Below, in pieces: positions 1 through 5,011 of a stretch of 8,942 nt of DNA (its first letter is position 1; each line of letters starts with the position of its first letter). This DNA is from an uncultured Prevotella sp. (GTDB lineage: Bacteria > Bacteroidota > Bacteroidia > Bacteroidales > Bacteroidaceae): the NCBI GenBank assembly GCA_900543155.1, contig UQQN01000096.1, positions 1 through 8,942 on the forward strand, read 5' to 3'. Under the pieces are notes generated by a model. That model ran no database searches. It saw nothing but the letters and a program-made list of their open reading frames with translations, and had not been told where the DNA came from. Made by a program: the position numbers and the translations under genes.

Positions 1-107
1 ATTTTATGCGTTTATTATTGTTGAATATCAATTATTTACAACATCAGAATATTCTCAAATTCCATGCAGAAAATAATTAAGGATTTTGAACACCCTACTT
101 GTAAGGG
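1..107 (-). repeat. Dispersed intergenic repeat, copy 1 (inverted relative to copies 2 and 3)
   Basis: Read on the minus strand, this stretch matches 8742-8847 in three ordered islands: GGGTGTTCAAAAT (83-95), CTGCATGG with a preceding T tract (62-73), and TGATATTCAACAATAA (15-30, a perfect 16-mer). Looser similarity joins the islands and runs on to position 1, so the copy may extend out of the window. A short hairpin (CCCTAC 93-98 with GTAAGGG 101-107) sits directly before the GGGTGTTCAAAAT island, as in the other copies, but its loop sequence differs. No transposase or long ORF is inside. It is probably a member of a genome-wide extragenic repeat or MITE-like family; that part is inference. 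Confidence 0.75.
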
Positions 108-121
108 CTGAAGCCTTTTTT
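103..121 (+). terminator. Possible rho-independent terminator of a gene left of the window
   Basis: AAGG(G)CT at 103-109 pairs with AGCCTT at 112-117 across a 2-nt loop, and the U tract runs 116-121. The stem is short with one bulge, so this is tentative. It overlaps the end of repeat copy 1 and could end transcription entering from the left. Confidence 0.4.
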
Positions 122-139
122 ATCCGATATAATTTCAAC

Positions 140-226
140 CCGAATGAACCCGATGCCATCCCGATATTACCCCGAAGGAATGCCAAATACATTCCGATGC
201 CATTCCGATATCATACCGAAGGATTA
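140..226. repeat. Array of 11-bp units beginning CCGA, with a 44-bp higher-order repeat
   Basis: CCGA occurs at 150, 161, 172, 194, 205 and 216, with CCAA at 183 filling the one gap, so seven consecutive 11-bp units span 150-226. A further CCGA lies at 140 (10 bp before the first) and another at 124. Units fall into a four-unit superperiod: 150-179 and 194-223 match at 26 of 30 positions. The array lies about 60 bp upstream of the promoter of the secreted-protein gene. An 11-bp period is close to one turn of DNA, so a phased protein-binding array is possible, but replication slippage producing a minisatellite is equally compatible. No function is known to me. Confidence 0.8.
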
Positions 227-230
227 CAAA

Positions 231-250
231 ACCCCAATGAGGGGTATTTT
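231..250. terminator. GC-rich hairpin with A and T flanks
   Basis: ACCCC at 231-235 pairs with GGGGT at 241-245 across the loop AATGA. It is flanked by A residues on the left and ATTTT on the right, the form of a bidirectional rho-independent terminator. It probably insulates the promoter at 284-316 from upstream transcription. Confidence 0.5.
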
Positions 251-254
251 CTGA

Positions 255-276
255 AGATTTTTTAGAAAAATCTTTT
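255..276 (+). terminator. AT-rich perfect hairpin
   Basis: AGATTTTT (255-262) and AAAAATCT (266-273) form a perfect 8-bp stem with a TAG loop, followed by TTT. The stem is AT-rich and thus weak. Together with the hairpin at 231-250 it makes a tandem pair just upstream of the promoter, so it may be a second terminator; a regulatory role cannot be excluded. Confidence 0.35.
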
Positions 277-283
277 GGTTTAT

Positions 284-316
284 TTTGTTATATGAAATTA
301 GAATTTCGTATTTTTG
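284..316 (+). promoter_or_regulatory. Bacteroidetes-type promoter of the secreted-protein gene
   Basis: The -33 element TTTG (284-287) and -7 element TATTTTTG (309-316, matching TAnnTTTG) are separated by 21 bp, the usual geometry for the Bacteroidetes primary sigma factor. Transcription would begin near 322, giving a leader of about 40 nt before the start codon at 365. Confidence 0.65.
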
Positions 317-364
317 CGTTTGTAGATTATCACAATACTACACAATATTTATCTAATAAAAATA

Positions 365-934
365 ATGTCTCTTATGAAGTTCATTTTAACATTGTGTTTT
401 TTATTTTCGATGGTAGTAACGGGTAAGGCTCAGTTATACGATGACAATACGGTAGCTATGGCCAAACAAACTGGCATTGCTCAAATCAAAGGAAAGTTCT
501 ATACAGAGAATTTAACTTCATTTTTCCATTTTGCTAATGGAAAGGTTCAAATGTGTTTAGACCAGAGGGAAAATAGAATTACGATACCCTTGGTATGTTC
601 TAAGAGTGGTAATAACTTGACACTCAAAATTTCTTCAAATCTAATAACCATTGGCGATAACCCTAACTTTTGGGCGGGCATGAACAAGTTGGCAAGTGGA
701 AAAAATGCAAAGGCATTGCTCAGTACCGCTCAGAAGCAACGATTGAAAAATGAACAGCAGAAATTACTTCGAGCGATTAAAATACAAATGTCGAACCAAA
801 CAATGAATTGGACTCTCTTGCGATTTGATAATACTTATATGATTGTAAAAAACGGAGATAAAATTCAGATGTATATGACCAAAGACGCTTGGACTAAATA
901 TAAGGGAGAAAAGGAAGAAGGTTCTTCACGTTAA
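365..934 (+). CDS. Small secreted protein of unknown function
   Basis: I do not recognise this 189-residue protein. Residues 1-22 form a signal peptide: Lys5, a hydrophobic core (about 6-19), and a GKA/Q cleavage site after Ala22. There is no lipobox cysteine, so the mature protein is probably periplasmic or exported rather than a lipoprotein. The mature part has two cysteines (C64, C78) that could form a disulfide, a region rich in alternating beta-type residues (about 40-95), a Lys/Gln-rich helical stretch (about 110-140), another beta-like stretch (about 145-170) and a charged tail. ATG at 374 (Met4) is an alternative start, also leaving a good signal peptide. It has its own promoter, no co-directional neighbour, and is visibly more AT-rich than the genes to its right, consistent with a lineage-specific or acquired gene. 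The call of a real gene rests on the promoter, signal peptide and length. Confidence 0.75.
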   Translation: MSLMKFILTLCFLFSMVVTGKAQLYDDNTVAMAKQTGIAQIKGKFYTENLTSFFHFANGKVQMCLDQRENRITIPLVCSKSGNNLTLKISSNLITIGDNPNFWAGMNKLASGKNAKALLSTAQKQRLKNEQQKLLRAIKIQMSNQTMNWTLLRFDNTYMIVKNGDKIQMYMTKDAWTKYKGEKEEGSSR

Positions 935-1001
935 AGTTATACACTTTACACGACAAGCGTCTACGCATTTAACGGAAGAACTAGATTTTCTTTTGATTTT
1001 T
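921..1001. terminator. Long-stem terminator shared by two convergent genes
   Basis: GTTCTTC-A-CGTTAAA (921-935) pairs with TTTAACGGAAGAAC (968-981): 14 base pairs with a single bulged A at 928. The stem includes the stop codon of the secreted-protein gene (932-934). On the plus strand a T-rich tract follows (984-1001); on the minus strand the reverse complement of 902-920 is also T-rich. The genes on either side converge here, so it likely works in both directions. A smaller nested hairpin, AAAGT (933-937) with ACTTT (943-947), overlaps one arm and could compete with the long stem. Confidence 0.65.
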
Positions 1002-1046
1002 ACCCAATACAATGCGTTGAAAATTCGGTTTTTCTGCAAAAGCACC

Positions 1047-1679
1047 TTAAATGTAATACTCCACAAGTTCGACAATTCCTGCACGCAAAGCATAGCGCGT
1101 AGCTTCATAAGCTGTTGACACCCCCAATTTGCGAAAAATATTCTTTTTGTGCGTCACAATGGTGTGAACTGACGAATGACGCTCTGCAGCTATTGCCTTA
1201 GCTGTCATGCCTTGCGCTATCAGACGCAAAATTTCCTCCTCGGTGTGGGTGAGCTGCTGTTGAGCATGTAGATTCTTTTGCACCCCATTCACTAAAACAT
1301 CATGCACTTGCGCACATATCACACGCTCGCCATGCTCCATCTTATACACCGCCTGCAACACATCGTTTTTGCTGCAATCTTTCAACATGAAGCTCACTTG
1401 TGGTTCGCTCCCCAATAAGCGCAACAAATTTTCGGTAAACTCAGCTGAAAGCAACAACCAATGCGACTGCGGAAAACGGCGCAGATAAATAAGCATATGC
1501 TCGGGAGTAGAAAAATCGAAGAGCGAAAAATCGAGTATCACGCTCCCCGTGGGCGTTTGCTGCAATAGGTGCGAAACTTCGTCCTTCGACATGGCAAAAT
1601 GCACAGACTGATTACCAAAGTAACTAGCCAGTGCATCGCGTGTAAGGGGTTGATTATCTGCTATTATAAGCATACCCAT
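1047..1679 (-). CDS. Response regulator, LuxR/NarL family (receiver + HTH)
   Basis: This is a cytoplasmic DNA-binding regulator of 210 residues, the normal length for the NarL family. The receiver domain covers about 1-115: D50 in VILDFSLFD is the expected phospho-acceptor, S78 is at the Ser/Thr switch position, and K100 in FMLKD is the conserved lysine. The GerE-type HTH covers about 143-205, with LTHTEEEILRLIAQG, AKAIA and THKKNIFRKLGV. One feature is odd: where most NarL receivers have an acidic pair and histidine (DDHP), this one reads D8-N9-Q10-P11, so the Mg-binding pocket lacks one acid. It starts 6 bp after the cysK stop and is probably translated from the same mRNA. No histidine kinase is nearby, so it is an orphan; its signal and targets are unknown. 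ATG at 1673 (Met3) is an alternative start. Confidence 0.85.
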   Translation of the reverse strand: MGMLIIADNQPLTRDALASYFGNQSVHFAMSKDEVSHLLQQTPTGSVILDFSLFDFSTPEHMLIYLRRFPQSHWLLLSAEFTENLLRLLGSEPQVSFMLKDCSKNDVLQAVYKMEHGERVICAQVHDVLVNGVQKNLHAQQQLTHTEEEILRLIAQGMTAKAIAAERHSSVHTIVTHKKNIFRKLGVSTAYEATRYALRAGIVELVEYYI

Positions 1680-1685
1680 TCTTGT

Positions 1686-2636
1686 TTAGTCTACAGGATA
1701 TTCCTCGAAAGCATAAAGCACTGTCGAGAGGTAGCGTTCGCCCGTGTCGGGGAGCAGAGCTACGATGGTTTTGCCCGCATATTCGGGCTGTTTAGCCAAC
1801 TCAATGGCTGTGTGCAAGGCTGCACCCGAAGAAATACCAACTAAAAGTCCCTCCTTCTGTGCCAAAAGACGTGAGGCACGTATGGCATCATTATCTGCCA
1901 CAGGCACTATTTGGTCTACGGCTTGTGCATCAAAGTTTTTAGGCACAAAACCTGCACCAATACCCTGAATTTTGTGTGGTCCCGCAGGTTTTCCCTCAAG
2001 CACAGCACTTGTTGCAGGCTCTACAGCAAGAACTTGAATTTGCGGATTGTGTGCTTTAAGCCCACGCCCAGTGCCACTCACGGTGCCACCTGTGCCAACA
2101 CCTGCTACAAAGGCTGCAACAGTGCCCTCTGTATCACGCCAAATTTCCTCGGCTGTGGTACGCGTATGTGCTGCAGGGTTAGCAGGATTTTCAAACTGTT
2201 GCGGAATAAAACTGCCAGGATGTGTTTGCTGCAACTCTTTTGCCTTGGCTATGGCACCTTTCATGCCTTCGCTACCAGGGGTGAGCACCAACTCTGCACC
2301 AAGAGCTTTAAGCAAGTTGCGACGCTCAAGACTCATAGTTTCGGGCATGGTGAGAATAATGCGATACCCCTTCACCGAGGCTACCCAAGCAAGTCCGATA
2401 CCTGTGTTACCACTGGTGGGTTCAATAATTACACCACCCTTGGCAAGTTTACCCGTACGTTCAGCGTCTTCAATCATGGCAAGTGCCACACGATCTTTTA
2501 CACTGCCACCGGGGTTAAAATATTCGAGTTTTACAAGCACACGGGCTTTAAGTCCAAGGGCTTGTTCTACGTTAGTCACTTCGAGCAATGGAGTATTGCC
2601 CACGAGTTCGGTAAGCGAATGATAAATCTGGCTCAT
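1686..2636 (-). CDS. cysK: Cysteine synthase (O-acetylserine sulfhydrylase)
   Basis: It catalyses O-acetyl-L-serine + sulfide to L-cysteine + acetate with PLP in the cytoplasm, the last step of cysteine synthesis. The 316-residue protein is full length for a fold-type II PLP enzyme. K47 in NPGGSVKDR is the Schiff-base lysine; TSGNTG (74-79) binds substrate; GTGGT (182-186) holds the PLP phosphate; GISSGAA (268-274) and PDTGERYLS (297-305) are typical of CysK. The frame is open for 13 more codons to an ATG at 2675, but that start lies inside the -7 element (2673-2680); the start chosen here (MSQIYHSLTELVGNTP) fits the family N-terminus. A response-regulator gene follows after 6 bp. CysM-type sulfhydrylases and cystathionine beta-synthase-like enzymes are less likely alternatives, given the motifs and absence of extra domains. 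Confidence 0.95.
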   Translation of the reverse strand: MSQIYHSLTELVGNTPLLEVTNVEQALGLKARVLVKLEYFNPGGSVKDRVALAMIEDAERTGKLAKGGVIIEPTSGNTGIGLAWVASVKGYRIILTMPETMSLERRNLLKALGAELVLTPGSEGMKGAIAKAKELQQTHPGSFIPQQFENPANPAAHTRTTAEEIWRDTEGTVAAFVAGVGTGGTVSGTGRGLKAHNPQIQVLAVEPATSAVLEGKPAGPHKIQGIGAGFVPKNFDAQAVDQIVPVADNDAIRASRLLAQKEGLLVGISSGAALHTAIELAKQPEYAGKTIVALLPDTGERYLSTVLYAFEEYPVD

Positions 2637-2672
2637 ATCTTTAATGGTTTTATGTATTGTTTTTTGATGGTG

Positions 2673-2680
2673 CAAAGATA
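2673..2680 (-). promoter_or_regulatory. -7 promoter element of cysK
   Basis: The minus strand reads TATCTTTG followed by CACC, an excellent match to TAnnTTTG. No good -33 TTTG is at the ideal spacing: ATTG (2696-2699) is 15 bp away and TTTG (2707-2710) is 26 bp away. Transcription should start near 2666, leaving a leader of about 30 nt, and would probably cover both cysK and the response regulator. Confidence 0.6.
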
Positions 2681-2799
2681 CGGGCTTTTATCAGACAATG
2701 GAATACCAAATGTGTGGTATATGCTACATTTTTCTAGAAATCTCTATATTTCCCTCACATTTTGCCACATAAGACGGATAATTATTAAAATATGCGCAC

Positions 2800-2845
2800 A
2801 AAAAAAGCTGCCCTAATCTGCTTATGCAAACAGAAATTAGGCAGC
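2800..2845 (-). terminator. Strong rho-independent terminator of the ferredoxin gene
   Basis: On the minus strand GCTGCC-TAATTTCTG (2831-2845) pairs with CAGATTAGGGCAGC (2807-2820) with two small bulges and a 10-nt loop, followed directly by seven U residues (2800-2806). It lies 32 bp beyond the ferredoxin stop codon and separates this gene from cysK downstream. Confidence 0.85.
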
Positions 2846-2877
2846 CTGTTGAGTTAAGTTGACGATTGAATCGACAA

Positions 2878-3048
2878 TTATTCGCCCGGAGCGATAGCAC
2901 CTGAAGGGCAAACATCAGCGCAAGTGCCACAATCAACACAAACGTTGGGGTCGATAGAATACTTTTCGCCCTCAGAGATTGCACCAGAGGGGCATTCGTC
3001 GATACAAGTACCGCAAGCGATGCAGTCGTCACCAATTACGTAAGCCAT
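2878..3048 (-). CDS. 2x[4Fe-4S] ferredoxin, clostridial type
   Basis: This is a small cytoplasmic electron carrier of 56 residues, the standard length for bacterial two-cluster ferredoxins. Two CxxCxxCxxxCP motifs are complete: C9, C12, C15, C19 and C37, C40, C43, C47, each followed by P-S-G-A-I; in this fold each cluster takes its fourth ligand from the other motif. Likely partners, from general anaerobe physiology, are oxidoreductases such as pyruvate:ferredoxin oxidoreductase; none is in the window. The open frame extends 20 codons upstream to 3108, but MAYVIGDDCIACG is the family N-terminus. The gene is monocistronic, with its own promoter and terminator, as expected for an abundant protein. 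The acidic composition also fits a ferredoxin. Confidence 0.95.
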   Translation of the reverse strand: MAYVIGDDCIACGTCIDECPSGAISEGEKYSIDPNVCVDCGTCADVCPSGAIAPGE

Positions 3049-3145
3049 AATAGTAGAATTTAAAAATTGTTTTGTTGAGTTATTGTCCTTGCAAAACACC
3101 CTTTGCACCGCAGTTGCCCACAGCTAACAAACGATGTTTGCGCAG

Positions 3146-3153
3146 CAAAGTTA
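3146..3153 (-). promoter_or_regulatory. -7 promoter element of the ferredoxin gene
   Basis: The minus strand reads TAACTTTG, matching TAnnTTTG, and ATTG (3177-3180) could serve as a degenerate -33 element 23 bp upstream. Transcription would start near 3139, giving a leader of about 90 nt, long for this window; I see no recognised riboswitch in it. Confidence 0.55.
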
Positions 3154-3157
3154 CATA

Positions 3158-3175
3158 TTTCTTTCATACAAGAAA
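3158..3175. promoter_or_regulatory. Inverted repeat between divergent promoters, candidate operator
   Basis: TTTCTT-TCATAC-AAGAAA is a perfect 6+6 palindrome with a 6-bp spacer. It lies just upstream of the ferredoxin -7 element and about 20 bp upstream of the porT -7 element, where the porT -33 box would be expected. The position suits a shared regulator, but the arms are AT-rich and short, so chance is a real alternative. Confidence 0.3.
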
Positions 3176-3195
3176 GCAATGAGGCAAACTTTTAT

Positions 3196-3203
3196 TACTT
3201 TTG
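3196..3203 (+). promoter_or_regulatory. -7 promoter element of porT
   Basis: TACTTTTG matches TAnnTTTG and is followed by CAC. No TTTG is found at the -33 position. Transcription from about 3210 leaves a leader of about 65 nt to the ATG at 3275. Confidence 0.5.
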
Positions 3204-3274
3204 CACTTACTAAGAACAATATTAACTCGGCATGCACACAATAAAACGCGCGCGTGAGAGTTTTATTAGTGTAT

Positions 3275-3994
3275 ATGAACAAATTTATCATCACCATATT
3301 GCTAACTGTGTTGACTACCCTCGGCGCATGGGCTCAACAAAGGCGTGTGCAAAACAAGCCTTACATCGATGAACGCCGTTTTCACTACGGCTTCTTTGTC
3401 GGTGCACACGATCAGTCTATGCACCTTAGCAACAATGGCTATCAGCCTGCTGCATCTGAGGCTACAGCCGGACAACAGTGGGTGGCACAAACTGACCAAG
3501 CGAACTTTGGTTTCTCGGTGGGCGTGTTGGGCGAATGGCGCATTAATTCTTACTTAGGACTGCGTGTGTTGCCCTCTTTGCACTTTGGGTCACGCCACGT
3601 AATGTTTAAAGAACTGAACACGCAACATACCGAACAGCAGGACATGAAGTCGTGCTATATTGGTGTGCCCGTTGACTTAAAGATTGCTGCACCACGCTTT
3701 AATAACTACCGCCCCTATGTGGTAGCAGGCGTGGCACCTATGTATGACTTGATTACGACCAAACAAAGCAAACTGCGCACCAAACCGCTGAACATAATGC
3801 TTGAGGCAGGATTGGGCTGCGACCTTTATATGCCGTTTTTTAAGTTTATACCCGAACTCAAATTTTGCTTTGGACTGGGAAATTTGTTACAAAAGAACCG
3901 AAAGGACATTAACGACCCTTCGCAACTCATATACACACAGAGCATCGACCGCGCCACAGTGGGTATGATGGTGCTGACCTTCTACTTTGAATAG
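3275..3994 (+). CDS. porT: PorT-family outer-membrane protein (type IX secretion)
   Basis: PorT (SprT in gliding species) is an outer-membrane beta-barrel protein needed for the type IX secretion system, which exports proteins carrying a C-terminal sorting domain. The 239-residue length fits the family. Residues 1-20 are a signal peptide with an AWA/QQ cleavage site. The mature start KPYIDERRFHYGFFVG (28-43) resembles the PorT N-terminus, and the rest is a run of amphipathic beta strands typical of a small barrel (for example GFSVGVLGEWRI, YVVAGVAPMY, ATVGMMVLTFYFE), ending in an aromatic residue two before the C-terminus as many outer-membrane proteins do. A GTG at 3254 would add seven residues, but the ATG gives a normal signal peptide. 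No other secretion gene is adjacent. A generic PorT-like barrel outside the secretion system is the main alternative. Confidence 0.8.
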   Translation: MNKFIITILLTVLTTLGAWAQQRRVQNKPYIDERRFHYGFFVGAHDQSMHLSNNGYQPAASEATAGQQWVAQTDQANFGFSVGVLGEWRINSYLGLRVLPSLHFGSRHVMFKELNTQHTEQQDMKSCYIGVPVDLKIAAPRFNNYRPYVVAGVAPMYDLITTKQSKLRTKPLNIMLEAGLGCDLYMPFFKFIPELKFCFGLGNLLQKNRKDINDPSQLIYTQSIDRATVGMMVLTFYFE

Positions 3995-4101
3995 TTTTTT
4001 GAAGTGGATACGCTCTCGATAAAAAATAAAGGGTGGCTCTAAAAATCTTATATTTCAAAGCATAAATACATATTGACTAAGCATTACCAAAAATACAGAA
4101 A

Positions 4102-4977
4102 ATGCGAAATTCTTCTTCACTACGCTACACTTCTTTCCGTGTAAAAGAGAGCACTACTTTGCTCGAATTTATTGAACATGCGCTTAGCGGCGTGAGCCGT
4201 AGTCGCGCTAAAGCCATCTTGAGTGGTGGCGGTATACGCGTTGACCATAAGAACACTAAACAATTTGACTTACCCTTGCAACCTGGGCAATTGGTAGAAA
4301 TTTCAAAACGCAAGCCCAAGGGCGAATTGCAATCGAAGTTTGTTAAAATTGTGTACGAGGACCCACAGGTTATCGTTATCGAAAAGGCTCCAGGCATTTT
4401 GTCTATGGCTTCATCGCACCACTCTTTCTGCGTGAAAAAGGTGCTCGATGATTATTTTCACCGCACACACCAAAAATGTACGGCACACGTAGTGCATCGC
4501 CTCGACCGCGACACTTCGGGCTTGTTGGTTTATGCCAAAACACTTGAAGCCGAACAGATTTTGGAGCACAACTGGCGCGACATTGTGACAGACCGACGTT
4601 ATTTGGCTTTGGTTTCAGGACAACTTGACGAGCCAAAGGGTAGCGTAGAGAGTTGGCTAAAGGATAACAAGGCATATTTTACCTATTCTTCGCCCGTTGA
4701 CAATGGGGGGAAATATGCTTTGACCCACTACCGCGTGTTGAAAACAGACGGTAAGCACTCGTTGGTAGAACTAAAACTCGAAACAGGACGTAAAAACCAA
4801 ATCCGCGTACACATGCAAGATTTGGGTCACCCCGTTTGTGGCGATACAAAATATGGCAATGGCGATAACCCTATTGGTCGATTGGCTTTGCACGCTTACC
4901 GCCTCAACTTTTATCACCCCATTACGGGCGAACCTTTGCGCTTTGAAACAGCAGTACCTAAGGGCTTCCGCCTGTAA
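4102..4977 (+). CDS. RluA-family pseudouridine synthase with S4 domain
   Basis: It isomerises uridine to pseudouridine in rRNA or tRNA. The 291-residue protein has an N-terminal S4 RNA-binding domain (about 18-66, with SRSRAKAILSGGGIRVD) and a catalytic domain (about 80-290). HRLDRDTSGLL (132-142) contains the catalytic aspartate D135; ESWL (183-186) and GRKNQIRVHM (229-238) are further family motifs, the latter with K-N in place of the T-H usual in RluA/RluD from Proteobacteria. The S4 domain points to an RluC/RluD-type large-subunit rRNA enzyme, but the exact target cannot be read from sequence. The 107 bp before it show only a poor promoter candidate (TATATTTC, 4049-4056), so read-through from porT is possible. 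priA follows after 34 bp. Confidence 0.9.
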   Translation: MRNSSSLRYTSFRVKESTTLLEFIEHALSGVSRSRAKAILSGGGIRVDHKNTKQFDLPLQPGQLVEISKRKPKGELQSKFVKIVYEDPQVIVIEKAPGILSMASSHHSFCVKKVLDDYFHRTHQKCTAHVVHRLDRDTSGLLVYAKTLEAEQILEHNWRDIVTDRRYLALVSGQLDEPKGSVESWLKDNKAYFTYSSPVDNGGKYALTHYRVLKTDGKHSLVELKLETGRKNQIRVHMQDLGHPVCGDTKYGNGDNPIGRLALHAYRLNFYHPITGEPLRFETAVPKGFRL

Positions 4978-5011
4978 TACATAAGTTCCCCAAATAATTG
5001 CTCTTTATAGA

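Noticed and set aside
6..80. 24-residue ATG-started ORF inside repeat copy 1
   Set aside because: The equivalent frame in copy 2 is interrupted by TGA and lacks the start codon, so it is not a conserved peptide.
150..226. CRISPR array
   Set aside because: Units are 11 bp and contiguous, with no unique spacers of 25-40 bp and no cas gene.
77..265. 62-codon open frame running through the 11-bp array
   Set aside because: It has no ATG except a late one at 197, starts inside repeat copy 1, and crosses two hairpins; the 11-bp period shifts frame each unit, so the open frame is probably chance.
2637..2675. Longer N-terminus for cysK starting at 2675
   Set aside because: The ATG lies within the promoter -7 element, and the extra 13 residues do not resemble the family.
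1911..2816. Long plus-strand open frames (1911-2816 and 2047-2622) opposite cysK
   Set aside because: They mirror a well-conserved gene on the other strand; their translations are low-complexity and Cys/Arg-rich with no family features, and no promoter precedes them.
3049..3108. 20-residue N-terminal extension of the ferredoxin
   Set aside because: Bacterial two-cluster ferredoxins start with MAYxI; the extension has no recognisable feature and the ATG at 3048 gives the standard 56-residue length.
3995..4101. Terminator or strong promoter between porT and the pseudouridine synthase
   Set aside because: No stable hairpin with a U tract and no full TAnnTTTG match were found; TATATTTC (4049-4056) is the best, with one mismatch and no -33 element.
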